Source: Alangreenwoodia sp964438605
GTDB taxonomy: Bacteria; Bacillota; Clostridia; Peptostreptococcales; Anaerovoracaceae
Assembly: GCA_964438605.1 (NCBI GenBank)
Contig: CAYTKT010000052.1
Location: forward strand, 1 to 13,840
DNA length: 13,840 nucleotides
Direction of reading: 5' to 3'
Shown here in pieces: positions 5,748 to 13,429 of the stretch (positions are counted from its first letter, which is position 1; each line of letters begins with the position of its first letter). The notes beneath the pieces are model-generated. The model was not told the origin of the DNA and made no database searches. It was given only the letters and a program-made list of their open reading frames with translations. The position numbers and the translations under genes were made by a program.

Positions 5748-6680
5748 ATGGGAGCAAAAATAAAAATCTGTGGGCTGCGCAGATCGCAGGATATTGATTT
5801 TGTGAACGAGGCAAGGCCGGATTTTATTGGTTTTGTGTTTGCAAAAAGCCGCAGACAGGTGACGGCTGATGAAGCAAAGCGGCTCAAGACACGGCTGGAT
5901 GACGGGATTTTGGCGGTGGGCGTGTTTGTTAACGCGCCGCCGGAGGAGATTGCTGATATTGTACAGCGTGGAATTATCGACATTGTTCAACTGCATGGGC
6001 AGGAAGACAATGCGTATATTGCCAGGCTGCGGGCGCTGCTGGCTGAGCAGGCTGCGGATGAGGCATCAGATGGAATTTTTGAGGGCGGCACGCCCGAAAA
6101 AATGAACGAAGGATCAGGAATACCGGTGGGAGAAGACATTCCCGGAAAAGTGTTTGAAGGGGAAGCAGGGATAGCGTTTAGTGAAGGCGCACCCGAAAAA
6201 ACGGCTCAAGGAGCACCAGGCGCGGCGTTTGAAAACGGCGCATCTGCGAAGGCGAGCGATAATACTGCGGGCGCGTTAAATTTAGATACGCGAACGCCGA
6301 TTATTCAGGCTTTTCGCGTAGAATCTACAAAAGACGTGCTGTGGGCGCAAAAGTCGGACGCCGATTTTCTTCTGCTTGACAACGGCACCGGCGGCACGGG
6401 TCAAACGTTTGACTGGTCAATGATTCGTGATGCTGTCAGAGTGGAAGGCGACTCATCCGAAAACGCAGCTGCGGATGCGGTCATGTTTCCGGAAATGTGC
6501 AGGCCGTTTTTCCTGGCTGGCGGACTTGGCCCGAATAATATCGGAGAAGCGTTGCGAACAGTGAGGCCATTTGCGGTGGATATGAGCAGCGGCGTGGAAA
6601 CAGACGGTTTTAAGGATCGTGAAAAAATTCTTGCGGCTGTGCGCGCAGTGCGCCATGCGCAAGAAGAAATGTACGGGTGA
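5748..6680 (+). CDS. trpF: Phosphoribosylanthranilate isomerase with in-frame repeat insert
   Basis: TrpF converts phosphoribosyl-anthranilate to CdRP by an Amadori rearrangement. General base Cys8 (KICGL) and general acid Asp211 (LLLDNGTGGTGQTFDW) are both present, as are GFVFAKSRR (28-36), QLHGQE (81-86), FFLAGGLGPNNI (254-265) and DMSSGVE (278-284). All barrel landmarks are in order, so the protein is probably active. At 310 residues it is about 100 longer than usual. One insert spans about 98-182, between the helix after QLHGQE and the strand PIIQAFRV. A second spans about 227-250, between FDWSMI and RPFFLAGG. The first is Gly/Ala/Glu-rich with 17-residue repeats. Both inserts lie between conserved core elements and are probably surface loops. 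The ATG has GGAG ten bases upstream. Confidence 0.93.
   Translation: MGAKIKICGLRRSQDIDFVNEARPDFIGFVFAKSRRQVTADEAKRLKTRLDDGILAVGVFVNAPPEEIADIVQRGIIDIVQLHGQEDNAYIARLRALLAEQAADEASDGIFEGGTPEKMNEGSGIPVGEDIPGKVFEGEAGIAFSEGAPEKTAQGAPGAAFENGASAKASDNTAGALNLDTRTPIIQAFRVESTKDVLWAQKSDADFLLLDNGTGGTGQTFDWSMIRDAVRVEGDSSENAAADAVMFPEMCRPFFLAGGLGPNNIGEALRTVRPFAVDMSSGVETDGFKDREKILAAVRAVRHAQEEMYG
6072..6272 (+). repeat. 51-base (17-residue) degenerate repeats inside trpF
   Basis: Residues 109-175 of TrpF divide into four units of 16, 17, 17 and 17 residues. Shared landmarks are FEGG-TPEK, FSEGAPEK and FENGASAK, each followed by Gly/Ala-rich ends such as EGSG, GAPG and NTAG. The matching DNA unit is 48-51 bases and much diverged, so it is an old in-frame minisatellite. 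Confidence 0.7.
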
Positions 6681-6930
6681 TGCTGCGCACGGAACCGGAC
6701 GGCGGAAGCAAAGGTTTGCTGCGGGTAGAATGTAGTGCACTATGCGCGGTAAGAAGAAATGTACGGGTATGCTACGGGCGGGACCGAACGGCAGAAGCAA
6801 AGATTTGCTGCGAATAGGATGCGGTGCGCCATGTGCGGTAAAGAGAGACGTGCAGACAGATAAGACCGAACCGGATTGCTGAAAGTGTAAAAGTCTGCTG
6901 CGAGTATAGCGTAATGCGCCGGATGCAGTG
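6628..6930 (+). repeat. Tandem ~89-base repeats spreading from the 3' end of trpF
   Basis: AAGAAGAAATGTACGGGT, which encodes the last residues of trpF (6661-6678), recurs exactly at 6751-6768. GCAAAGGTTTGCTGCG (ending 6723) recurs as GCAAAGATTTGCTGCG (ending 6812) and more loosely with TCTGCTGCG ending at 6902. The AGTGCGCCATGCGC of trpF (6647-6660) matches AGTGCACTATGCGC (6734-6747) and GGTGCGCCATGTGC. The period is thus 85-90 bases over three to four copies, of which only the first is coding. Confidence 0.75.
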
Positions 6931-7001
6931 GAACAGACGCAGGTGGAAACCGGTGCATGATTTTATAAACAATTTAAAAGTAAAGCGAGGAATGTTTTAA
7001 T
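6681..7001 (+). other. 321-base trpF-trpB gap
   Basis: Most of this gap is decayed tandem copies of trpF 3' sequence. No gene or terminator is apparent. The last 40 bases are AT-rich and non-repetitive and carry the trpB ribosome binding site GAGGA at 6987-6991. Confidence 0.6.
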
Positions 7002-8186
7002 ATGTCGAAAGGACGATACGGGCAGTTTGGGGGTCAGTATATTCCCGAAACGCTGATGAATGAGATCATAAATCTTGAGGAGAGTTACAACAAATACAGC
7101 CGCGATCCAGAATTTATGCGGGAACTTGATACGTTGCTGAAAGAGTATGCAGGCAGACCGTCTTTGCTGTATTATGCGGAGAAGATGACGAAGGATCTGG
7201 GCGGCGCGAAGATTTACCTGAAGCGTGAGGATTTGAATCATACGGGGTCGCATAAAATTAACAATGTACTCGGGCAGGTACTGCTTGCCAAAAAGATGGG
7301 CAAGACGCGCGTCATTGCGGAGACTGGCGCAGGGCAGCACGGCGTGGCTACGGCTACGGCGGCGGCGCTGCTCGATATGGAATGTGAGATTTTCATGGGA
7401 AAAGAGGATACAGAGCGTCAGGCTTTAAATGTTTATAGAATGGAACTTCTGGGCGCGAAGGTAAATGCTGTGACGACCGGTACGATGGTTCTTAAAGATG
7501 CGGTCAACGAGGCGATGCGCGAATGGTCGAACAGAGTTCACGATACGCTGTACGTGCTGGGGTCTGTCATGGGGCCGCATCCATTCCCGATGATTGTGCG
7601 TGATTTTCAGAGCGTAATCAGCAAGGAAGCCAGAGAACAAATTTTGGAAAAAGAAGGAAAACTTCCGTCGGCTGTTGTGGCCTGTGTGGGCGGCGGCAGT
7701 AATGCCATGGGCGCATTTTATAATTTTATTCCAGATAAAGATGTAGCGCTGATCGGATGCGAGGCGGCTGGCGAGGGCATTGATACGGGCCGTCATGCGG
7801 CAACGATGGCGAAAGGCAGTATCGGCGTGTTTCACGGTATGAAGTCTTATTTCTGTCAGGACGAGTACGGTCAAATTGACAAGGTATATTCGATTTCGGC
7901 GGGTCTTGATTATCCGGGCATCGGGCCGGAACACGCGCATCTGCGTGATTCGGGGCGGGCGACATATGTTCCGGTGACTGACGAGGAGGCCGTCGAAGCG
8001 TTTGAATATCTGGCCAGGACAGAAGGAATTATCTGCGCGATTGAGAGCGCCCATGCAGTGGCACATGTCAGAAAGATCGCGGGAAACATGAGGAAAGATG
8101 ATATTATTATCGTCTGTCTTTCCGGCAGAGGCGACAAGGACGTTGCAGCTATCGCACGTTACAGAGGAGTTGATTTGAATGATTAA
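7002..8186 (+). CDS. trpB: Tryptophan synthase beta chain
   Basis: This PLP-dependent subunit condenses indole, channelled from TrpA, with serine to give L-tryptophan. The 394 residues match the TrpB1 class. The PLP lysine is Lys85 in HTGSHKINN (80-88). Catalytic Glu107 is in AETGAGQHG (106-114). The cofactor phosphate-binding loop GGGSNA is at 230-235. GPEHAHL (308-314) and the C-terminal CLSGRGDKD (372-380) are conserved. The N-terminal YGQFGGQYIPETLM also fits TrpB1. The ATG has GAGGA ten bases upstream. The gene overlaps trpA by eight bases, as expected for subunits of one complex. Confidence 0.98.
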   Translation: MSKGRYGQFGGQYIPETLMNEIINLEESYNKYSRDPEFMRELDTLLKEYAGRPSLLYYAEKMTKDLGGAKIYLKREDLNHTGSHKINNVLGQVLLAKKMGKTRVIAETGAGQHGVATATAAALLDMECEIFMGKEDTERQALNVYRMELLGAKVNAVTTGTMVLKDAVNEAMREWSNRVHDTLYVLGSVMGPHPFPMIVRDFQSVISKEAREQILEKEGKLPSAVVACVGGGSNAMGAFYNFIPDKDVALIGCEAAGEGIDTGRHAATMAKGSIGVFHGMKSYFCQDEYGQIDKVYSISAGLDYPGIGPEHAHLRDSGRATYVPVTDEEAVEAFEYLARTEGIICAIESAHAVAHVRKIAGNMRKDDIIIVCLSGRGDKDVAAIARYRGVDLND

Positions 8187-8961
8187 GATAGGGGAAGCAT
8201 TTCAGAAGGGCAAGGCGTTCATCCCGTTTCTAACGGCGGGCGATCCGTCGCTTGACAAGACGGCGGAATTTATTGTAACAATGGTGGAAGCAGGTGCGGA
8301 TCTCATCGAGATCGGGATTCCGTTTTCAGATCCTATCGCGGAAGGACCTGTGATTCAGGAGGCCGACATCAGGGCATTGTCATCAGGGACGACGACCGAT
8401 AAAGTATTTGAGATGGTGGCGGAGGTACGTGGAAAGGTCAGTATCCCGCTTGTATTCATGACGTATCTGAATCCTGTTTTTCATTACGGTTATGAAAAAT
8501 TTTGCACGAAATGTCAGGAAATCGGTGTCAGCGGACTGATTATTCCGGATATGCCGTTTGAAGAAAAGCGGGAACTGACGGCTGTCTGCGAATCGCATGA
8601 GATGGAGCTTGTATCGATGATCGCGCCTACGTCTGAATCAAGGATCAGGCAGATTGCGTCTGAAGCGCGCGGTTTTCTTTATATTGTATCTTCTATGGGC
8701 GTTACGGGCGTCAGGAATAAAATTACGACGGATATCGGCGCTATGACGGCGATGGTCAGGGAGGCCAGCGATGTTCCGTGTGCTATCGGGTTTGGAATCA
8801 GCACACCGCAGCAAGTCGCTGATATGGCGCGACAAGCGGACGGCGTTATTGTCGGAAGCGCTATCGTCAAGATTATCGCAAAGTATGGGGCGGATGCAGC
8901 GCCGCAGATTTATGATTACGTAAAGAGTATGAAGGATGCAGTGATGGCGTCTGAATGTTGA
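8179..8961 (+). CDS. trpA: Tryptophan synthase alpha chain
   Basis: TrpA cleaves indole-3-glycerol phosphate to indole and glyceraldehyde 3-phosphate and tunnels the indole to TrpB. The 260-residue TIM barrel is complete. Catalytic Glu44 lies in EIGIPFSDP, equivalent to enterobacterial Glu49. The residue aligning with enterobacterial Asp60 is Glu55 (PIAEGPVIQ), a conservative change that I recall in other Clostridia. Loop 6 is represented by SSMGVTGVR (170-178) and the phosphate site by GFGIS and GSAIVK. The ATG lies inside the end of trpB and is served by AGAGGAG at 8163-8169. It is the last gene of the operon, 108 bases before the terminator. Confidence 0.97.
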   Translation: MIKIGEAFQKGKAFIPFLTAGDPSLDKTAEFIVTMVEAGADLIEIGIPFSDPIAEGPVIQEADIRALSSGTTTDKVFEMVAEVRGKVSIPLVFMTYLNPVFHYGYEKFCTKCQEIGVSGLIIPDMPFEEKRELTAVCESHEMELVSMIAPTSESRIRQIASEARGFLYIVSSMGVTGVRNKITTDIGAMTAMVREASDVPCAIGFGISTPQQVADMARQADGVIVGSAIVKIIAKYGADAAPQIYDYVKSMKDAVMASEC

Positions 8962-9069
8962 TTCTGGGAAACCACGTTATTTTTTATGGTGCGGTCACGC
9001 TGTCGCAATAAATGAAATGCCTGTGAAATAGTCGGCATCTCTGATTTCCTTTGCAGGACAAGTTTTATC

Positions 9070-9120
9070 AAAAGTGTTCCCTTCATGGATTTGTCCATGG
9101 AGGGAGTGCTTTTTCTTTTT
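9070..9120 (+). terminator. Intrinsic terminator of the trp operon
   Basis: The arms 9070-9089 and 9094-9113 can form 20 uninterrupted pairs (four G-U) around TTTG, with core TTCCCTTCATGGA on TCCATGGAGGGA. TCTTTTTT follows. No other strong terminator occurs after the T-box, so this should end the seven-gene transcript. Confidence 0.92.
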
Positions 9121-9229
9121 TCACAAATTGCAAGAACAAGTTGGAAACCCCACAGTAGAAATTGGAACTCAAAAACCTTGGTCATAGATGAGCTTGCAGT
9201 GTCATCCGTGAGCGGGGCTGCCACAGCCG

Positions 9230-9616
9230 TCAGACTGCGGCAACAGTGTTCAGGAAGTTATCAAACAGTTCCTCCAGGGTGCGGGATCCCGTTTTTTTCG
9301 TGGTCTGTCGTTCAGAAACTTCATCGCAATCAGAATATCTTTATCGGTATATAATTCAATATATGCTTCGATTGAGGCGTCTTTGAGAGGAACGCCCGGA
9401 ACAGGCCATTCCGTTTTGTGTAGCTGCAACAGGAATCGAAGAAACACTTTTTTCTGTCATCCAAGAGAAGAAGCTGCCGCATCGCGGCCCTTTGCTGTAT
9501 CTGTGGCACTGCTCCCACTGCTCCCGGTAAATCGTCTCTCTGCGCTCGGCGGAGTATCTTGGAGCCTGGCCTTTATTACTCTTGCGGGGCGGTGTGCCCC
9601 GTTTCCGTATGATCAT
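9230..9616 (-). pseudogene. Probable frameshifted remnant gene, family unknown
   Basis: All three minus-strand frames are open in succession. An ATG at 9614-9616 starts a frame with SAERRETIYREQWEQ. A second frame contains KDASIEAYIELYTDKDILIA and FLNDRP near 9280-9380. A third ends RTLEELFDNFLNTVAAV before a TGA at 9230-9232. The last two join naturally across an A-run (AAAAAAA near 9295) by one frameshift. The amphipathic, protein-like character suggests a decayed gene, but I do not recognise the family. Alternatively, part of it may be chance open frame. Confidence 0.3.
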
Positions 9617-9656
9617 TGCATGGAAAATTTCAATGATGGTTTCTTCTTCCCTGCAA

Positions 9657-9685
9657 GTGACAGAGGATGCGAAACCGGGTATAAT
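9657..9685 (+). promoter_or_regulatory. Promoter of the AAA-ATPase/nuclease gene pair
   Basis: GTGACA (9657-9662, five of six matches to TTGACA) lies 17 bases before a perfect TATAAT (9680-9685). The predicted start near 9692 leaves a leader of about 38 bases, with AGGGAG at about 9716-9721 as the ribosome binding site. Confidence 0.7.
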
Positions 9686-9729
9686 GAAAAAAGAAAGGAT
9701 CGAAACGAAAAACCAGAGGGAGTGTTGTT

Positions 9730-11475
9730 ATGGGAATGGAATATAAGCCGCTGCCGATCGGCACGGAGGATTTTAAGGAAATCATAGAAGAAGGGTTTTA
9801 TTATGTGGATAAGACCTTGTTGATCAAAGATCTTCTTGATAATTTATCGAAAGTTACGCTCTTCACGCGCCCACGGCGATTTGGAAAGACTTTGAACATG
9901 AGTATGCTGAAATATTTCTTTGAGGATACGGGAGGCGAAACATTAAATGCAGAAAACCACACGATTTTTAACGGTCTGAAAATCATGGACGCTGGCGAAG
10001 AATATACGAAACAGATGCAGCAGTATCCGGTAATCTCGCTGACGCTGAAATCGGCGAAGCAGCCTGATTTTAAAACGGCATATGGAATGATCATAAAAGA
10101 AATTGCCAGAGAATTTCGTCGGCATGATCGTATTCTGGATACAGATAAGCTTTCTTCTGCGGAAAAAGAGCATTTCCTGCAGATCAGGGATTGGAAAGCA
10201 GAACCGGAACATTATGCGGATGCGCTGCAATTTTTATCAGATTGCCTTTATAAAGTAACTGGCAAGAAAAGCATCATCCTGATCGACGAATACGACGTCC
10301 CGCTGGAAAATTCCTATTTTCGTGGATTTTATCATGAGATGATCGACTTTATCCGTTCTCTTTTCGAGTCGGCACTGAAAACGAATGATCATCTTCAATT
10401 CGCCGTGATCACGGGTTGTCTGCGCATCAGTCGGGAGAGTATCTTTACCGGACTGAACAATTTGCGTATCGTTTCCATTCTTAATAAGGCTTACGGAGAA
10501 TACTTCGGCTTCACACCGCAGGAAGTAGAAGCGATGGCTGCGTATTATGACGCAGAGGGACGCATGGACGACATCCGCAGATGGTATGACGGCTATCTGT
10601 TTGGAAATTCGGAAGTGTACAATCCCTGGAGTGTCATCAACTTCATGGTGGACCTGCGGGCGGATAAAAAAGAAATGCCAAAGCCTTACTGGGCGAATAC
10701 GAGTTCGAATGACATCGTGCGCGATCTGATTCGTCATGCAGACAGCATGACACGGGAGGAGTTGGAAACCTTAATGGCAGGAGGCGTGTTGAAGAAAACG
10801 CTCCATGAGGATATCACTTACGAAGAGATCAAAGACAGTCAGGAAAATCTGTGGAATTTTCTGTTTTTTACCGGGTATCTCAAAAGAGTGTTATGGGAAC
10901 CTGAAATCGAAGAGGAACGTGACGAAGACGAGAATCTTGTAGCGCTGACGATCCCCAATAAGGAGATACGGACTATTTATCGGGATCATATCCGAAAATG
11001 GTTTCGTGAACAAATACAGACGCGCGATCTAAGCACATTGTATCACGCCCTGTTAGAAGGAGATGAAGAAACGCTTCAAAAGGAGTTGACAAAGGCTCTG
11101 AAACGAACGATCAGTTACATGGACAGTGCGGAAGCATTTTACCATGGATTTTTAGCAGGTGTTTTAGCAAACATGGCACCTGACTACCGTGTGAAGTCAA
11201 ACCGCGAATCAGGAAAAGGACGTTATGACCTCTGCGTGTTTCACAGTGTGGATTCCGAAAAACCAGCAGCGATTATTGAACTGAAACTGGCAGAGAATTT
11301 CAGAGAACAAAGTATGGAAAAGGCTGCGCAGGCAGCATTGGAACAGATTACGGACAAAGCGTATGGGGAAGAACTGGCCATCGAAGGGTACAAAGAATGT
11401 TGGCATATTGGTATCGGGTTTTTCCACAAGCAGTGCCGGGTGAAAATGGAGAAAGCAGAGATTCTTGTCGAGTGA
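9730..11475 (+). CDS. Predicted AAA-ATPase with C-terminal PD-(D/E)XK nuclease domain, copy 1
   Basis: This 581-residue protein matches the widespread two-domain family of AAA-ATPase-like (PF09820) plus PDDEXK_9 (PF08011, formerly DUF1703), known mainly as paralogue sets in Bacteroidetes and Clostridia. The N-terminus YKPLPIGTEDF leads into GFYYVDKTLLIKDLL and the Walker-A-like RPRRFGKTLN (47-56). Walker B is SIILIDEYD (181-189) and a sensor-like ITGCLRIS is at 227-234. LWNFLFFTGYL (374-384) marks the linker region. The nuclease-like C-terminus shows GRYD (497-500, Asp500), IIELK (515-519, Glu517 and Lys519) and ALEQI (536-540). The core PD-(D/E)XK residues are therefore intact. No signal peptide or membrane segment is seen. 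The biological role of the family is not established; mobile-element or defence links are guesses. Confidence 0.88.
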   Translation: MGMEYKPLPIGTEDFKEIIEEGFYYVDKTLLIKDLLDNLSKVTLFTRPRRFGKTLNMSMLKYFFEDTGGETLNAENHTIFNGLKIMDAGEEYTKQMQQYPVISLTLKSAKQPDFKTAYGMIIKEIAREFRRHDRILDTDKLSSAEKEHFLQIRDWKAEPEHYADALQFLSDCLYKVTGKKSIILIDEYDVPLENSYFRGFYHEMIDFIRSLFESALKTNDHLQFAVITGCLRISRESIFTGLNNLRIVSILNKAYGEYFGFTPQEVEAMAAYYDAEGRMDDIRRWYDGYLFGNSEVYNPWSVINFMVDLRADKKEMPKPYWANTSSNDIVRDLIRHADSMTREELETLMAGGVLKKTLHEDITYEEIKDSQENLWNFLFFTGYLKRVLWEPEIEEERDEDENLVALTIPNKEIRTIYRDHIRKWFREQIQTRDLSTLYHALLEGDEETLQKELTKALKRTISYMDSAEAFYHGFLAGVLANMAPDYRVKSNRESGKGRYDLCVFHSVDSEKPAAIIELKLAENFREQSMEKAAQAALEQITDKAYGEELAIEGYKECWHIGIGFFHKQCRVKMEKAEILVE

Positions 11476-11519
11476 GGAAATGGGGAAAATGGGAAATCAG
11501 AAAAAAATGGAGTGTTGTT

Positions 11520-13238
11520 ATGGGAATGGAATATAAGCCGCTGCCGATCGGCACGGAGGATTTTAAGGAAATCATAGAAACAGGGTTTTATTATGTGGAT
11601 AAGACCTTGTTGATCAAAGATCTTCTTGATAATTTATCGAAAGTTACGCTGTTCACGCGCCCACGGCGATTTGGAAAGACGCTGAATATGAGTATGCTGA
11701 AGTATTTCTTTGAGGATACGGGGGACGAAACATTAAATGCAGAAAACCGCGCAATTTTTGATGGTCTAAAAATCATGGACGCCGGAGAAAAATATACGGA
11801 CCAGATGCAGCAGTATCCGGTGATTTCGTTGACGCTCAAATCGGCAAAACAGGACACATTTGAACTGGCGATGGATCGTCTGCGTGAGACAATCGCCGCT
11901 GAATATGCACGACATGAGGATGTTGTCTATCCTGCGTTGAAAAATGAAGCAGATAAAATAAAATTCATGAATATTCGTTCCAGGAAAGGAGAATTGAGTG
12001 ACTATTACACGGCTTTGGCATTTCTATCTCAATGTCTGTACGAGGTTTATAAGAAAAAGGCAGTGATCCTGATCGACGAATACGATGTGCCACTGGAAAA
12101 TTCATACTTCCAGGGTTTTTATGACAAGATGATTTCCTTTATTCGCTCCCTGTTTGAATCAGCACTGAAGACCAATCCGAATCTTCAGTTCGCTGTGATT
12201 ACCGGTTGTCTGCGCATCAGTCGGGAGAGCATCTTTACGGGGCTGAATAACTTGAATATCGTTTCCATTCTTAATAAGAATTATGGAGAATATTTCGGCT
12301 TCACACCGAAGGAAGTGGAAACGATGGCCGCATATTATGAGGTATCCGAGAGGATGGACGATATTCGTACATGGTATGATGGCTATTTGTTTGGAAATTC
12401 CGAAGTGTATAATCCCTGGAGCGTCATCAACTTTATGATGGATCTGCGGGCAAATAAAAACGCTTTTGCCAGGCCTTACTGGGCAAATACGAGTGGAAAC
12501 AGTATTGTGCGTGATCTGATTCGTAGAGCGGACAATACGGCACGGGAAGAGTTGGAAACCTTAATGTCTGGCGGAACGATCCGTAAACCGGTTCATGAAG
12601 ACATCACTTATGAAGACATTCAGAGCAGTCAGGAGAATCTGTGGAATTTTCTGTTCTTTACCGGATATTTGAAGAAAGTGTCGGAAGAATTTGAGAAACG
12701 GAAAAGGTATCTGACTTTGACGATTCCAAACGATGAAGTGCTGAGTATTTACGAAGATAAGATTCAAGAATGGTTTGAGGAAGCGATCCAGACGCGGGAT
12801 TTAAGTGCCTTGTACCGTGCGTTGTTTGACGGGGATGCGCAGGCCTTTCAGGAACAACTGGCGGAACTGCTTCGTTCGTCGGTCAGCTATATGGACAGTG
12901 CCGAAGCGTTTTATCACGGGTTTTTGATGGGCGTCTTTCAGAATTTAGGCGGAAGTTATCTGATCAAATCGAATCAAGAAGCCGGAAACGGACGATATGA
13001 TATCTGTATCTATAATCTGGATGCTGTCAGTCCGGCAGCAGTGATCGAACTGAAAAAAGCGGAAAAAGCACGGCAGATGGAGCAGGCGGCGGAGAAGGCT
13101 TTAGAGCAGATTGCGGCGTTCGGTTACGATGCTCCGCTGGCGGAAGAAGGATATGAAGAATGCTGGCACGTGGGCATCGGATTTTTCCGCAAGCAGTGCC
13201 GTGTGAAGATAAAAAAGGCAAAGATCGATGCGGAATGA
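11520..13238 (+). CDS. Predicted AAA-ATPase with C-terminal PD-(D/E)XK nuclease domain, copy 2
   Basis: A 572-residue paralogue of the preceding gene lies 44 bases downstream, probably on the same transcript. I chose the ATG at 11520 because the DNA from 11 bases before it is nearly identical to copy 1; an in-frame upstream ATG at 11397 lies inside copy 1 and would add an unrelated 41-residue extension. It has the same landmarks: RPRRFGKTLN (47-56), AVILIDEYD, ITGCLRIS and LWNFLFFTGYL. The nuclease residues are Asp494 (GRYD), Glu510 and Lys512 (VIELK). Residues about 112-178 differ strongly from copy 1, whereas flanking blocks are almost the same. This points to different specificity or partner choice in that segment, or to gene conversion around it. 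No function is assigned. Confidence 0.88.
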   Translation: MGMEYKPLPIGTEDFKEIIETGFYYVDKTLLIKDLLDNLSKVTLFTRPRRFGKTLNMSMLKYFFEDTGDETLNAENRAIFDGLKIMDAGEKYTDQMQQYPVISLTLKSAKQDTFELAMDRLRETIAAEYARHEDVVYPALKNEADKIKFMNIRSRKGELSDYYTALAFLSQCLYEVYKKKAVILIDEYDVPLENSYFQGFYDKMISFIRSLFESALKTNPNLQFAVITGCLRISRESIFTGLNNLNIVSILNKNYGEYFGFTPKEVETMAAYYEVSERMDDIRTWYDGYLFGNSEVYNPWSVINFMMDLRANKNAFARPYWANTSGNSIVRDLIRRADNTAREELETLMSGGTIRKPVHEDITYEDIQSSQENLWNFLFFTGYLKKVSEEFEKRKRYLTLTIPNDEVLSIYEDKIQEWFEEAIQTRDLSALYRALFDGDAQAFQEQLAELLRSSVSYMDSAEAFYHGFLMGVFQNLGGSYLIKSNQEAGNGRYDICIYNLDAVSPAAVIELKKAEKARQMEQAAEKALEQIAAFGYDAPLAEEGYEECWHVGIGFFRKQCRVKIKKAKIDAE

Positions 13239-13274
13239 TTTCATTTTGTTTTCGACCGGCGTAAGATAACGAAA

Positions 13275-13314
13275 GAAGCGGCACCCCTTGTTTGTGGGTA
13301 CAGCCGCTTTTTTC
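13275..13314 (+). terminator. Intrinsic terminator after the AAA-ATPase pair
   Basis: AGCGGC (about 13277-13282) pairs with GCCGCT (13303-13308), with an inner ACCC/GGGT extension. TTTTTT (13308-13313) follows. It ends 37 bases past the copy 2 stop codon and separates the pair from the recombinase gene. Confidence 0.8.
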
Positions 13315-13429
13315 ATTTCATGCTCCAAAAGATTTCGGCTGAATTTTGGTCGGAAAACAGAATATCCTGTTCCTTTTGAGGTAAAATAATGGAAACGACT
13401 TGTAATTTTATTTCAGGAGGAACAGGAAC

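Noticed and set aside
6072..6272. TrpF insert as a fused extra enzyme domain
   Set aside because: The segment is low-complexity, repetitive and lacks hydrophobic core periodicity, so an expanded loop is the simpler explanation.
7425..8066. A 213-codon minus-strand reading frame opposite trpB
   Set aside because: It is a shadow of trpB, with a composition rich in His, Arg and Ile and no family resemblance.
9383..9787. A 134-codon plus-strand frame ahead of the AAA-ATPase gene
   Set aside because: It runs through the promoter and start of the next gene in another frame and its translation is not protein-like.
11397..11519. Upstream ATG extending copy 2 of the AAA-ATPase by 41 residues
   Set aside because: The extension lies within the end of copy 1 in another frame. 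The start shared with copy 1 at 11520 has matching upstream sequence and family-typical N-terminus.
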